Shown here: one piece after another, positions 20,068-29,333 of the stretch
Layout: the number at the start of each line of letters is the position of its first letter
How positions within the stretch are numbered: the first letter of the stretch is position 1
Origin: Legionellaceae bacterium
GTDB taxonomy: Bacteria; Pseudomonadota; Gammaproteobacteria; Legionellales; Legionellaceae
Direction: 5' to 3'
Assembly (NCBI GenBank): GCA_018061965.1
Contig: JAGOTG010000006.1
Coordinates: 1-64,000, forward strand
DNA length: 64,000 bases
Program-made: the position numbers and the translations under genes
The notes under the pieces: generated by a model
The model's input: only the letters and a program-made list of their open reading frames with translations
Database searches by the model: none
What the model was told of the DNA's origin: nothing

Positions 20068-21407
20068 TATAGTTTTCCCACCAAATCAGTAAACACCTGA
20101 CCCCTATGATTAAAATCTCGGAACATATCCAAACTGGCACAGGCAGGTGATAGTAAAACCACATCCCCCGACAATGCAATATCGCGTGCAGCTTGAACTG
20201 CCTCTTCAATTGTATTGATGCGTTTTACTGGAACCAAATCCGATAACGATGCTTCCAATATATCTGCGTCCTGTCCAAGCAACACCAAAGCGCGGACATG
20301 CTTCGCCACCACATCTCGTAAAAATCTAAAATCAGCACCCTTACCCTGACCACCCGCAATCAAGACTATCTTCCCAGAAATAGCCTCGCCAATTCCAGCA
20401 ATAGCAGATTGCGTCGCGCCCACATTGGTTCCTTTAGAATCATTGATCCAATCCACAGCATCCAACGTACGCACCCATTGGCTTCGATGAGGTAGGCCAG
20501 AAAAAGTCATCAATACTTCACGCATCAAAGCAAATGGAATGCCCAAAGGGTGTACCAAAGCACAAGCAGCTAAGGCATTTGCCCAATTATGTCGACCTTT
20601 GATCCGTAAGTCACTGACGGCTAAAATACGCGTCTGCCCATAAGCGAGATACCAGTCATTTTGGTCTTGCAATACACCCCACTCCCCATCGGAAGGAGGA
20701 TTCAAACCAAAGCTGGTCACCTGCTGTGTCTTTGGCGTATCCGATTTGGTCAATTCATCTTCGCGATTATAGACCATCGATACAGCATGATGATAGACCC
20801 TTTGCTTGGCAGCAATATAAGCTTCTATGGTATGATGGCGATCCAAATGATCGGGCGTAATATTCAAAATCGTAGCCGCAGTCGGGCATAACGACTCTGT
20901 CACATCCAATTGAAAACTGGATAGCTCTAAAACCCAGACTGCATAGTCATTCTCATCTGCGAGTAAATCCAACACTGGCGTACCAATATTTCCCGCAACC
21001 GCAGTCTTGAGACCAAATGCTTGTGCCATTAAGCCTACCAAAGTGGTTACAGTCGATTTTCCATTGGTCCCGGTAATCGCAATGACTTGCTTGCCAGGAA
21101 TTTTGCGCGCCAAACATTCAATATCGCCATACACAGGAATCTTCAATAATTTGGCGGCTACAATACAAGGTGTTTCCAATGGCACACCAGGACTCACAAT
21201 CATTGCAGAAATTTGCGCTAATTTGTCTTCGGGAAACGTCGTTAAAAAAACAGCCGCATCCGGAAATTCTGCTCTAAATTCTGCTACCGCCTCAGGTGCT
21301 TTGCGCGTATCAAACACGGAAAAACTAAGATGATGCCGTTGTAAATATCGAGCAACAGACTGTCCTGTTTTGCCCAAACCGATTACTAAGTAATGCTCAG
21401 GATGCAT
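20067..21407 (-). CDS. murD: UDP-N-acetylmuramoylalanine--D-glutamate ligase
   Basis: MurD adds D-glutamate to UDP-MurNAc-L-Ala. The start beginning MHPEHYLVIGLGKTGQSVAR gives the expected N-terminal Rossmann-like domain and lies eight bases after the mraY stop; an earlier start would be inside mraY. The P-loop is AITGTNGKSTVTTLVG, and the substrate-recognition part includes WINDSKGTNVGATQSAI. The 447 aa size is typical. Confidence 0.97.
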   Translation of the reverse strand: MHPEHYLVIGLGKTGQSVARYLQRHHLSFSVFDTRKAPEAVAEFRAEFPDAAVFLTTFPEDKLAQISAMIVSPGVPLETPCIVAAKLLKIPVYGDIECLARKIPGKQVIAITGTNGKSTVTTLVGLMAQAFGLKTAVAGNIGTPVLDLLADENDYAVWVLELSSFQLDVTESLCPTAATILNITPDHLDRHHTIEAYIAAKQRVYHHAVSMVYNREDELTKSDTPKTQQVTSFGLNPPSDGEWGVLQDQNDWYLAYGQTRILAVSDLRIKGRHNWANALAACALVHPLGIPFALMREVLMTFSGLPHRSQWVRTLDAVDWINDSKGTNVGATQSAIAGIGEAISGKIVLIAGGQGKGADFRFLRDVVAKHVRALVLLGQDADILEASLSDLVPVKRINTIEEAVQAARDIALSGDVVLLSPACASLDMFRDFNHRGQVFTDLVGKL

Positions 21408-21415
21408 AATGTTCT

Positions 21416-22501
21416 CTATCGAAGTTTGAGTGTCGCCAAGCCACACAACACAAAGATCACCGTTATAATCCAAAATCGCACAATAACTTTGGGTTCTGTC
21501 CACCCTTTCAACTCGAAATGATGATGCAAGGGTGCCATGCGAAATAGACGCTTCCCATGAGTATATTTGAAATAGCACACTTGGAGAATCACTGAAACGG
21601 TTTCAATCACAAATAATCCGCCCATGATCATCAAAACTAATTCTTGGCGAATCAGCAATGCAATGGTTCCCAATGCGGCGCCCAAAGATAATGATCCCAC
21701 ATCGCCCATAAATATTTGAGCAGGATACGCATTGTACCAAAGAAACCCCAAACCAGCGCCGACGACTGAAGCACAAAAAATAGTAATTTCACCCGTATTA
21801 GGAACAAAAGGAATCCCTAAATAATGCGCATCCAAAACATTTGAAGCTGCGTAGACAAAAATCCCTAGTGCACCTGCCACCATGACAATGGGCATAATGG
21901 CTAATCCATCTAATCCATCGGTCAAATTCACTGCGTTACTCGCACCCACTATCACAAAATACGCAAATATCGGAAAAAATATGCCTAAATAGATAAAATT
22001 GGACTTGAGAAAAGGAATGGTTAATTGAGAGTGTAACGGGATACTAGAGTTATACATCAGATAAACTAAGGTAATAATAGTAATCAGTGATTGCCAAAAA
22101 TACTTCCACCGCGCTGATAAGCCTTTGCTATTTTTCAAAATCAATTTGCGATAATCATCGACCCAGCCAATTACACCAAAACTTAAGGTAACCCCTAGTA
22201 CAACCCATAGACTTTTTTGGTGTAAATCCCCCCATAACAGTGTGCTCACCGTTATCGCCAGCAAGATCAAAACACCGCCCATCGTGGGTGTACCCGCTTT
22301 GGAGAAATGACTTTTTGGACCATCATCTCGAATCATTTGTCCAATTTGTAGACCTCTTAACCAACGAATCGTCAACGGACCGCAAAGGAGCCCCACTAAT
22401 AACGCCGTCAATGCAGCCAAAATAGAACGGAAGGTGATGTACTGAAATACCCGGAACGAGTGATAATGCATCTGTAATAGTTGTGTAATCCAATAAAGCA
22501 T
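21416..22501 (-). CDS. mraY: Phospho-N-acetylmuramoyl-pentapeptide-transferase
   Basis: MraY transfers phospho-MurNAc-pentapeptide to undecaprenyl phosphate, making lipid I at the inner membrane. The 361 aa polytopic protein has the family motifs [47 protein letters not shown] and [13 protein letters not shown]. It lies between murF and murD as in the standard dcw order. Confidence 0.98.
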   Translation of the reverse strand: MLYWITQLLQMHYHSFRVFQYITFRSILAALTALLVGLLCGPLTIRWLRGLQIGQMIRDDGPKSHFSKAGTPTMGGVLILLAITVSTLLWGDLHQKSLWVVLGVTLSFGVIGWVDDYRKLILKNSKGLSARWKYFWQSLITIITLVYLMYNSSIPLHSQLTIPFLKSNFIYLGIFFPIFAYFVIVGASNAVNLTDGLDGLAIMPIVMVAGALGIFVYAASNVLDAHYLGIPFVPNTGEITIFCASVVGAGLGFLWYNAYPAQIFMGDVGSLSLGAALGTIALLIRQELVLMIMGGLFVIETVSVILQVCYFKYTHGKRLFRMAPLHHHFELKGWTEPKVIVRFWIITVIFVLCGLATLKLR

Positions 22502-22512
22502 CGCTTTTTCCT

Positions 22513-23838
22513 TTAAATAAGCTCTTGAACGATGTTTTCCATCGCAGCTGATCTTGAACCTTTTACTAAGACTGTTGTGTCAGAATCCAAACGCCGCAAT
22601 AAATCTTCAGTTAATTCATGCTGATTTGTATAGTGCTTACCACCGGACCCAAAAGCAAGCGCCGATTTAACGCCTAGCTTTCCACACGTCAGCAACCCAT
22701 CAATCCTTTGTTCTCGAGCAGCAATACCGACTGCTTCATGATGCTGCTCACTCCATGCTCCTAATTCTGCCATATCGCCTAAAACTAAAATGCGTACTCC
22801 CGAGCAATTTGCCAACACTTGTACTGCGGCAAGCGTAGAACGTAAATTCGCATTATAGGTATCATCAATAATCGTAGCTTGCTTTTTACCTTTAAAAAAC
22901 ATCATACGGCCTGACACACCTGTAAAAGATGCCAGTCCATTCTTAATGTCAGAAAGAGAAATTCCAAGTGCGTGAGTACACGCTGCCGCAGCCAAAGCGT
23001 TACTCACAGAATGCAAACCAGGTACTTTCAAGCACACCAGAGCACGTTCATCGGATATATTCAAGGTAAACTCCGCGCAACCACTGGCATTCAACACCAC
23101 ATCACTTGCCCACACGTTTGCAGCATGCGACTGCGAAAAACGTATCACCGGATGACTAGCAATCGTTTCATCCCAAAAATGCGCATAGGTATCATCATCA
23201 TTGACGACAGCAATCCCGCCTGTACTCAGACCTTTATAAATTTCACCTTTGGCTTGCGCGACACCTTCGATACTTCCAAATCCTTCGATATGCGCAGGGG
23301 CAATATTATTGATAAGCGCAACTTGCGGTTGGATCATCGCCACAGTATAGGCAATTTCACCGATATGATTTGCGCCAAGTTCAAATACCGCATAGCGGTG
23401 CTCTGGCTGTAATTGAAAAATACTTAATGGCACCCCGATATGGTTATTTAAATTACCCGCTGTTGCCAAAGAAGGTTGGGGTAAAATATGCGCAATCATT
23501 TCTTTGACAGAAGTCTTACCATTCGACCCTGTCACTGCAATAATGGGACATGTAAATTCTTGTCGATACCAAGTCGCAATAGCAGCCAAGGCTTCCACAC
23601 TTGAAGTAACGACTAATTGCTCAATCGTCACATCTTGAAGCGACTGCTCACAAATCACAGCTATCGCACCCGAACGAGCAGCAGCTACAATATAGTCATG
23701 CCCATCAAAACGCTCACCGCGCAGTGCTACAAACAAATCTCCCGGTTTCACTTTTCGACTATCAATGCTGATACCTGATAATACACAATCCAAAGTAAAG
23801 GACACATTCAAAACACGGGCTATATCACTCAGGTTCAT
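22513..23838 (-). CDS. murF: UDP-N-acetylmuramoyl-tripeptide--D-alanyl-D-alanine ligase
   Basis: MurF adds D-Ala-D-Ala to complete the UDP-MurNAc-pentapeptide. The N-terminal domain includes [20 protein letters not shown], the P-loop is [16 protein letters not shown], and the C-terminal domain has [18 protein letters not shown] and [15 protein letters not shown]. The 441 aa size is usual. murE and ftsI, normally upstream, are absent; zipA takes that place. Confidence 0.97.
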   Translation of the reverse strand: MNLSDIARVLNVSFTLDCVLSGISIDSRKVKPGDLFVALRGERFDGHDYIVAAARSGAIAVICEQSLQDVTIEQLVVTSSVEALAAIATWYRQEFTCPIIAVTGSNGKTSVKEMIAHILPQPSLATAGNLNNHIGVPLSIFQLQPEHRYAVFELGANHIGEIAYTVAMIQPQVALINNIAPAHIEGFGSIEGVAQAKGEIYKGLSTGGIAVVNDDDTYAHFWDETIASHPVIRFSQSHAANVWASDVVLNASGCAEFTLNISDERALVCLKVPGLHSVSNALAAAACTHALGISLSDIKNGLASFTGVSGRMMFFKGKKQATIIDDTYNANLRSTLAAVQVLANCSGVRILVLGDMAELGAWSEQHHEAVGIAAREQRIDGLLTCGKLGVKSALAFGSGGKHYTNQHELTEDLLRRLDSDTTVLVKGSRSAAMENIVQELI

Positions 23839-23914
23839 AAAAGTTCAACATAAATAGGAAGGAAGGGAGGTCATGGCGATCACGCTCTCCAGTATTTTAC
23901 TTCAAACTAAAGCT

Positions 23915-24694
23915 TTACTCCACACCCACAGGTTCTTCAGTAAGCATTAATTTTTGATGGTATCGAGCAATGCTATTTTCAGATAATGGCTCACGTAATT
24001 CATCCAAAAGATGCGTATCCAAACTATCGCTCAAGGTTCTTGCTGTATCCAACATCATGTCAAAGCGTTCAGCATCAACCTCTCGATGTCCTGAAATCTG
24101 CATAAATAGACATAAACCATGTACCACAAATCCACCAATATTTTGCAGATCAAACACTCCTGTTGGGGTGGCAGCAGCCAAACTACACATCACAGAGCCC
24201 TGACAGTTTGGAAATTGATGGCGATGAAACAGGCCACCGTCCCCAAAACGAAATCCCGCTGATAATACGGCTTGCAATAATTCATAACCTGCCAATTGAC
24301 GATTGGACTTTGCTAACAAAAATATCATGATGGTTTCAGCCGCAGGAGATGGATTTTTTTTCTCCACTTGAGCTGCAGGTTGAGATGGCGTCAAACTTAA
24401 GGCAGGTGATTGCCTTTGCACGTCTGGCTTGGGTTGTTGGAGGGTTGGCGCCATATGAGACTGTTGACGCAAAGGAAGACCAATAGTGGGCTTTAAAGTC
24501 GGTGACGACTGAGTATTCTGACCCACCTTACGAATCGCTATGATTTCATCCGAGGCATTCGTTGTCGCCCCACTTGCCACCATATTTTTCACAGTTTTAT
24601 GCAACTCTTGCTGCCGTCGACTTTGTACAGTTCGAACAATAGCAATGACCACGCCGATCAAAAGCAACGCATTCAGCATCAAACTCCAATTCAT
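23915..24694 (-). CDS. zipA: Cell division protein ZipA
   Basis: ZipA anchors FtsZ to the inner membrane. The 259 aa protein starts with a single membrane segment (LMLNALLLIGVVIAIVRTV), followed by a basic and then Pro/Gln-rich linker (about residues 55-115). The C-terminal FtsZ-binding domain is recognised by GYELLQAVLSAGFRFGDGGL, FHRHQFPNCQGSVMCSLA and FMQISGHREVDAERFDMML. The ATG with GGAG six bases upstream was preferred over a TTG further out. zipA normally sits beside ligA; here it heads the dcw block, which links the Z-ring anchor to wall-precursor genes. Confidence 0.9.
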   Translation of the reverse strand: MNWSLMLNALLLIGVVIAIVRTVQSRRQQELHKTVKNMVASGATTNASDEIIAIRKVGQNTQSSPTLKPTIGLPLRQQSHMAPTLQQPKPDVQRQSPALSLTPSQPAAQVEKKNPSPAAETIMIFLLAKSNRQLAGYELLQAVLSAGFRFGDGGLFHRHQFPNCQGSVMCSLAAATPTGVFDLQNIGGFVVHGLCLFMQISGHREVDAERFDMMLDTARTLSDSLDTHLLDELREPLSENSIARYHQKLMLTEEPVGVE

Positions 24695-25016
24695 AGGCCT
24701 CTCCAATATGGTCAAACTACAAACCGACCGTAATTTTTTTGTTAAGCTATAAAGAATCTATCAAAGACTTGTATAAGATTGGGCCTTGGCCTAACCTACA
24801 TTGTTTGAGTCAATTAATATTTAATCCACAATAATATAAATACGCTGACAAATTGCACGAGATCTTACCAGTCAACGTCTGATAAGTGATATGTTGACAT
24901 AAAAACCAAGTTTTACCAAGATCTCTTTAGGTATTTATTAAGAGGAAGATCTGATCACAGTGCTCATAGAATTTACCACGAACCCGTTAAGCTTGAAAGA
25001 GAAAAAATTTAAAATA
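24695..25016. other. Intergenic stretch upstream of zipA
   Basis: About 320 bases with no convincing reading frame or RNA gene. It is AT-rich and presumably holds the promoter of the zipA-mur-fts block. I could not pick a single convincing promoter. Confidence 0.4.
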
Positions 25017-25121
25017 CAGGACTTACGCAAATCCTATGGTCGCGGCGGATTTAGTCTTTAACGAGGAAGTTTAGATGAGCAAATCCAACAAAGAGATGGC
25101 AGTTTTGCGTAGTAAGTCTTG
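25017..25121. mobile_element. IS-derived 105-base element with terminal inverted repeats (MITE-like)
   Basis: The left end CAGGACTTACGCAAA and the right end TTTGCGTAGTAAGTCTTG are inverted, differing by a three-base insertion. GGACTTACGCAAA-type ends are common in IS4/IS5-like elements, so this is probably a non-autonomous derivative. The 15-codon frame inside it (starting ATGAGCAAATCC) is not considered a gene. Confidence 0.5.
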
Positions 25122-25147
25122 AAAAAAATCCCCGACTAAGCGGGGAT
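25122..25147 (-). terminator. Rho-independent terminator of the desaturase gene
   Basis: On the minus strand ATCCCCG pairs with CGGGGAT around a six-base loop, and the stem is followed by a run of seven T. It lies 30 bases after the desaturase stop codon. Confidence 0.85.
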
Positions 25148-25176
25148 AAGATAGAGACTCAAGATAAGGTTTTCAA

Positions 25177-26358
25177 TTATGCAGGCAATGGCGCATAAGT
25201 TTTAAGTTGCTGTGCGAACTGTCGCAAAGAGTCCAAACCAGACTCTTCCGCTTGTCGACACCAAGCCTGTAGAGAATCAACCAATTCTTTTTGTGAACCC
25301 GCGGTTTTCTGCCATACATATTGCAAAGATTCACGATAATCATAAACGACTCGCAATTGCTCATAGCGGGCCAACAATTCTTGCAGATGCGACGTAGACT
25401 TGGGAGACAATAAACACTGGTCGCGTTTTAATAAAACATTTGCACGCTGAACCAATTTTTTATCTTCCTCGGAAATCACGTGTTCCCGCTTTACTTGTTG
25501 AAGCATCGGCACTACAACAGCCTTGTAGTAATTAGCCATAATTTGAAACCGATTGCCAACTACAGCTTTGACTGTATCCAAATCAACATGCAATTTGTCA
25601 TCAATTTGCATCAATTTGGGCGGTAATTTCTTAACTTTAGCCATACCTAAAAATGACAGGATACAAATATACATCCAACCCAAATCAAACTCCCACCATT
25701 TTACTGAGAATTTCGCTGAAGAAGCAAAGGTATGGTGATTATTATGCAGCTCTTCTCCGCCGATCCAAAATCCCCATGGCGATACGTTAGTAGCGGTGTC
25801 TGGACATTCAAAATTACGGTAGCCCCAGTAATGGCCAATACCATTGACTACGCCTGCAGCCCATAAAGGAATCCAAAGCATTTGTATCGCAAAAATGGTA
25901 ATCCCTGGCACACCGAATAGAAAAATATCCACGAAAAACAACAAGATCAAACCTCTGGTGCAATGCGGGGCGTAAATCTTTCTTTCTATCCAATCATCTG
26001 GGGTGCCGTGAGAGTATTTGTCAATCATCTCGCGATCTTTGCGTGCAGCCCGATATAATTCGGCTCCTTCCCAAAAAACCTTTTTAATCCCCACTACCTT
26101 AGGACTATGTGGGTCCCCTTCAACATCCGTCGTGGCGTGATGCTTACGATGAATGGCTACCCATTCCGATGTCACCATCCCCGTTGTAAACCACAACCAA
26201 AAACGAAAAATATGACTTATGACCGGGTGTAAATCCAAAGCCCGATGAGTTTGATGCCGATGTAGATAAATAGTAACCGAAGCAATAGTAGCTTGGGTCA
26301 AGACAATAGTGGCTATCACATAGCCCCAAAATGATAAATTTAATGCACCATATAACAT
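25177..26358 (-). CDS. Membrane fatty acid (delta-9 type) desaturase
   Basis: This is an integral membrane di-iron desaturase that introduces a cis double bond into acyl chains, probably acyl-CoA or phospholipid acyl groups. The three histidine boxes are complete: HRHQTHR (H-x4-H), HRKHH and HNNHH. Four membrane segments surround them in the usual order. The C-terminal 120 residues are an extra helical, basic extension (KREHVISEEDKKLVQRANVL onward) whose role I cannot name. The ATG beginning MLYGALNLSFWGYV has AGGAG ten bases upstream. It would adjust membrane fluidity, and a PlsC-type acyltransferase is divergently encoded next to it. Confidence 0.9.
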   Translation of the reverse strand: MLYGALNLSFWGYVIATIVLTQATIASVTIYLHRHQTHRALDLHPVISHIFRFWLWFTTGMVTSEWVAIHRKHHATTDVEGDPHSPKVVGIKKVFWEGAELYRAARKDREMIDKYSHGTPDDWIERKIYAPHCTRGLILLFFVDIFLFGVPGITIFAIQMLWIPLWAAGVVNGIGHYWGYRNFECPDTATNVSPWGFWIGGEELHNNHHTFASSAKFSVKWWEFDLGWMYICILSFLGMAKVKKLPPKLMQIDDKLHVDLDTVKAVVGNRFQIMANYYKAVVVPMLQQVKREHVISEEDKKLVQRANVLLKRDQCLLSPKSTSHLQELLARYEQLRVVYDYRESLQYVWQKTAGSQKELVDSLQAWCRQAEESGLDSLRQFAQQLKTYAPLPA

Positions 26359-26428
26359 CGCGAGTCCGCTCCTATAGATGTTTAAGTTAGACGTATTATA
26401 CCACAAACGGAAATAATATGCGAATTAC

Positions 26429-26522
26429 GCAACTATTCAGCATGTTTTAATAAAGCCTTTCATTCACCCTGCCCTCAAATCTGACGTTTCTACTAAAGTC
26501 TAGAGTTAGAGTGAGTAGATAC
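26429..26522. mobile_element. MITE-like element (family B) with 8-base target duplication
   Basis: The 94-base element is flanked by exact direct repeats CGAATTAC. Its ends are GCAACTATTCAGC and the complement GTATCTACTCACT. Read on the minus strand it shares GTCAGATTTGAGGGCAGG with the copy at 27.9 kb. It lies in the promoter region between the desaturase and acyltransferase genes. Confidence 0.7.
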
Positions 26523-26587
26523 CGAATTACTAAGTATAGACTTCCATCAAAATTCGTTGTATTTTGCATGTTTTGCGACGAGTAATC

Positions 26588-27331
26588 ATGAAAAAATCCA
26601 TCACCATACAGGCCGGAAAATTACACTCTATTTGGATAATTTTAACCTCATTTTGGTTCATGGCAGACACCTGTGGTCGCGCCATTTTAAAATCTATGTT
26701 CGGTACCATCACGCGCCAATGGTGTAATGCAGAATTGCAACGTTGGTCCAAACGCATGCTCACATTATTAGGCATTCGCTGTATAGTGGTCAATCCACAT
26801 CACATCGAACCCCTACCTGGGCGCGCGACTATTTTAATGTGTAATCATGCTAGTCTATTTGACATTCCTCTTAGTTTACAAGCTTTTCCCACAGCATCGT
26901 TGCGTATGTTGGCTAAAAAAGAATTGTCGCATATTCCTATTATGGGCGGTGGTATGGTGGCAGCTGAATTCCCCTTCATTGATCGCAAAAACCGCCGCCA
27001 AGCTATCCAAGATCTGGAAAAAGTCAAAAATTTGTTAGAATCAGGGATTGTCATGTGGATTGCACCAGAAGGAACCCGTTCCGAATCTGGCGCTTTAGCA
27101 CCGTTCAAAAAAGGCGGATTCATCACAGCCATCAAAACCAACGCCCTCATTATTCCCATGGGAATCCGTGGCGCCAATCAGATCCTACCTGCGCGTACGC
27201 GTCAATTTCGACTTAATCAACCAGCTGAGCTCCATATCGGAAAACCTATCGATGCATCACGTTTTGATTTAGACCATAAAGATGCGTTAATTACAGAAGT
27301 TCATCAAGCAATTCAGGATTTATTGAGATAA
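26588..27331 (+). CDS. plsC: 1-acyl-sn-glycerol-3-phosphate acyltransferase
   Basis: This is a PlsC-family lysophosphatidate acyltransferase that makes phosphatidic acid at the inner membrane. Block I is NHASLFD (H-x4-D), block II is FPFIDRKNR, block III is APEGTRSESG and block IV is IPMGIRGANQI. About 247 aa from the ATG is typical; a TTG eight codons upstream is less likely. A hydrophobic N-terminal stretch (SIWIILTSFWFMADTC) probably anchors it. It ends 20 bases from the end of the convergent coaD. Confidence 0.9.
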   Translation: MKKSITIQAGKLHSIWIILTSFWFMADTCGRAILKSMFGTITRQWCNAELQRWSKRMLTLLGIRCIVVNPHHIEPLPGRATILMCNHASLFDIPLSLQAFPTASLRMLAKKELSHIPIMGGGMVAAEFPFIDRKNRRQAIQDLEKVKNLLESGIVMWIAPEGTRSESGALAPFKKGGFITAIKTNALIIPMGIRGANQILPARTRQFRLNQPAELHIGKPIDASRFDLDHKDALITEVHQAIQDLLR

Positions 27332-27351
27332 CGCTAGGGTCTGTGCGCTTA

Positions 27352-27831
27352 TCATCCACTGCGTTTTTTCAGAGCTAACACCACGGATTTTGGAACAAAA
27401 TCCGTCACATCTCCACCTAAATTAGCAATTTCCCGGACGAGTGTAGAAGAAATAAAGCGTGAATCCTCAGAGGGTGTGAGAAATATTGTTTCAATATCGG
27501 CACTCAATTTGCGATTCATCCCAGCAAGTTGGAATTCATATTCAAAATCAGACATCGTGCGCAAACCACGTAAGATAATATTGGCACCCTGTTCGCGCGC
27601 AAAATCGACCAATAGAGTGTCGAACGGCATCACTGTCACCCCTGAAAGATGCCCAATAGCATCTTGAATACATTTTACGCGTGCGTCTAAAGAAAAAAAA
27701 GGTTGTTTTACACTGTTTTTTGCTACAGCCACGAGGATTTTTGGAAAAATATTACCCGCACGGGTAATAATATCAATATGCCCATTGGTAATAGGATCAA
27801 ACGTACCAGGGTAAATGACAACATTATTCAT
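27352..27831 (-). CDS. coaD: Phosphopantetheine adenylyltransferase
   Basis: CoaD transfers AMP to 4'-phosphopantetheine in coenzyme A synthesis. The nucleotidyltransferase motif is [16 protein letters not shown]. The second motif is [15 protein letters not shown], and the conserved [25 protein letters not shown] core is present. The 159 aa length is exact for the family. It stands alone on the minus strand between two plus-strand genes. Confidence 0.97.
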   Translation of the reverse strand: MNNVVIYPGTFDPITNGHIDIITRAGNIFPKILVAVAKNSVKQPFFSLDARVKCIQDAIGHLSGVTVMPFDTLLVDFAREQGANIILRGLRTMSDFEYEFQLAGMNRKLSADIETIFLTPSEDSRFISSTLVREIANLGGDVTDFVPKSVVLALKKRSG

Positions 27832-27888
27832 AGTCTCAACTTATTTTATTGGTTTTTCACCCAAGTGCTGCTATTGTTTCATAAAAAA

Positions 27889-27965
27889 CATCTATTCACC
27901 ACAATTTTGGACGCTCGGTGAAACATCAGATTTGAGTGCAGGTTGAACGGTGCTGAATAGTTACC
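27889..27965. mobile_element. MITE-like element (family B)
   Basis: The 77-base element begins CATCTATTCACCACAATTTT and ends GGTGCTGAATAGTTACC. The two ends are imperfect inverted repeats. CATAAAA occurs on both sides and may be a decayed target duplication. It occupies the coaD-lolB promoter space, so it could affect lolB expression. Confidence 0.65.
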
Positions 27966-27990
27966 ACATAAAATCCAGGAATGAAATCCC

Positions 27991-28536
27991 ATGCTAAAGA
28001 TGCTTTGGACGCTTACATTCGTAGCCATACTAAGCGGCTGCGCCACATTAAAATCGACACAGCCCCCCTCTTCTCACGCACCTGCTTTTATTGTCTCAGG
28101 TGCCATTGCAGCTAAAAATCAACAACAGGGTTGGACCGCTACATTTTATTGGGTGCAAAACAATCCTCAAGATTATCAAATTTTAATTTCAGGACCGTTA
28201 GGCAGTGAGACGATGGAGATTACTCAGCATCCAGATAGGGTTACTTTTCGCGAAGGTCACAATGTTCTCCACGCCCGTCAAGCCGAAGAATTATTAGCCA
28301 AAGAAACCGGCATTAGCCTTCCAATGCATCATTTATATCATTGGATCAAGGGCAAACCAGCACCTGGCACCATTACCGCGATCTCGCGCTCTGCAGCAGG
28401 TGACATCAGCAAATTGCAACAAGCAGGATACACCATAGAATATAGCAATTACCGTGACCATTATCCGTATAAAATTCGTCTCTTAGGACATCAATTAACC
28501 GTTAAAATTGTCATCAAACAGTGGGAGACCCATTAA
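27991..28536 (+). CDS. lolB: Outer membrane lipoprotein LolB
   Basis: LolB receives lipoproteins from the periplasmic carrier LolA and inserts them in the outer membrane. The lipoprotein signal is MLKMLWTLTFVAILSGC, with acylated Cys17. The mature protein has the LolB pattern (FIVSGAIAAKNQQQGWTATF, then LISGPLGSETMEI and LYHWIKGKPAPG). The 181 aa length is typical. ispE and prs, the usual neighbours of lolB, are absent. Confidence 0.9.
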   Translation: MLKMLWTLTFVAILSGCATLKSTQPPSSHAPAFIVSGAIAAKNQQQGWTATFYWVQNNPQDYQILISGPLGSETMEITQHPDRVTFREGHNVLHARQAEELLAKETGISLPMHHLYHWIKGKPAPGTITAISRSAAGDISKLQQAGYTIEYSNYRDHYPYKIRLLGHQLTVKIVIKQWETH

Positions 28537-28562
28537 GGAATATTTCTCTATCCGTTCGTGCT

Positions 28563-29219
28563 TCAGACCATATCAAGCCGCTGGCTCACCCCTTTCGAGG
28601 ATTCTAAATTATTCGCTGCCGCTGCTTGAAAAATGGAGCGTTTATTTGCGGGCTTTACGCCAAGCAAGGGTGACGGCTCAGGGTTAGTGGTCCTAAGCTG
28701 CGAAGGAAACGCAGTGGTAGGACGGTCAATCTGCCTAAGATTGGACTGCAATTTTTGCGATTGGATACACACAGAACCCTCTATCCATCCCCCTTGCTGT
28801 GCCCTCTGTTTGACCGGTTTTAGTGTGGAAAAAGCACCGGTAGATCGGGACGATTCGAAAGTCACGGCCACTGATTTTTGGGTTGGCGCTTCTTGATTTA
28901 AATTCTGGGCTTTAAACATACCAACAACACTTGGCATTTGAGTCCTGGAAATACTTGTATCCTTTACCCTGTACACTTCTTCTAATAGGATTTTTCGACC
29001 ATCTGTCTCTTCCTGGATACTAGACACATACCCCAAAGATTCTTCCAATAATTTATCAATCTCATCTATAAAAGCACTTTTTCGTGCTGAAATTTTTAAG
29101 AAGGGAGTTTGAATAGGTTGATAAACTTGGGTGACTGCTTTTTCGACTAGACCAAAACCATTCATTTCTTCCAGCTCCACCTCTAGATCGAATATTCTTT
29201 CATCATTAGATTGTGCCAT
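28563..29219 (-). CDS. Hypothetical protein (218 aa)
   Basis: I do not recognise this protein. It has no signal peptide or membrane segment. The first 90 residues are acidic and look helical (LEVELEEMNGFGLVEKAVTQ; FIDEIDKLLEESLGYV). The second half is Ser/Thr/Gln/Pro-rich and probably disordered (PTTAFPSQLRTTNPEPSP). A disordered basic tail on an acidic helical domain is a composition often seen in Dot/Icm substrates, but no C-terminal E-block is obvious. It converges on lolB and lies downstream of an AT-rich spacer. It could also be a lineage-specific cytoplasmic protein. Confidence 0.55.
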   Translation of the reverse strand: MAQSNDERIFDLEVELEEMNGFGLVEKAVTQVYQPIQTPFLKISARKSAFIDEIDKLLEESLGYVSSIQEETDGRKILLEEVYRVKDTSISRTQMPSVVGMFKAQNLNQEAPTQKSVAVTFESSRSTGAFSTLKPVKQRAQQGGWIEGSVCIQSQKLQSNLRQIDRPTTAFPSQLRTTNPEPSPLLGVKPANKRSIFQAAAANNLESSKGVSQRLDMV

Positions 29220-29333
29220 ATTGTTTTACTCAACTGTTAACATTATGAGCAATTTAACATATATAAAGTGAATTAGTCTAGGCCTATATTTGATATATCT
29301 CATTCATAAATATAATTTTTTTCGAATAAACCT

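Noticed and set aside
25075..25122. 15-codon reading frame inside the miniature element
   Set aside because: Too short, ends at the inverted repeat, and is best explained as part of the element.
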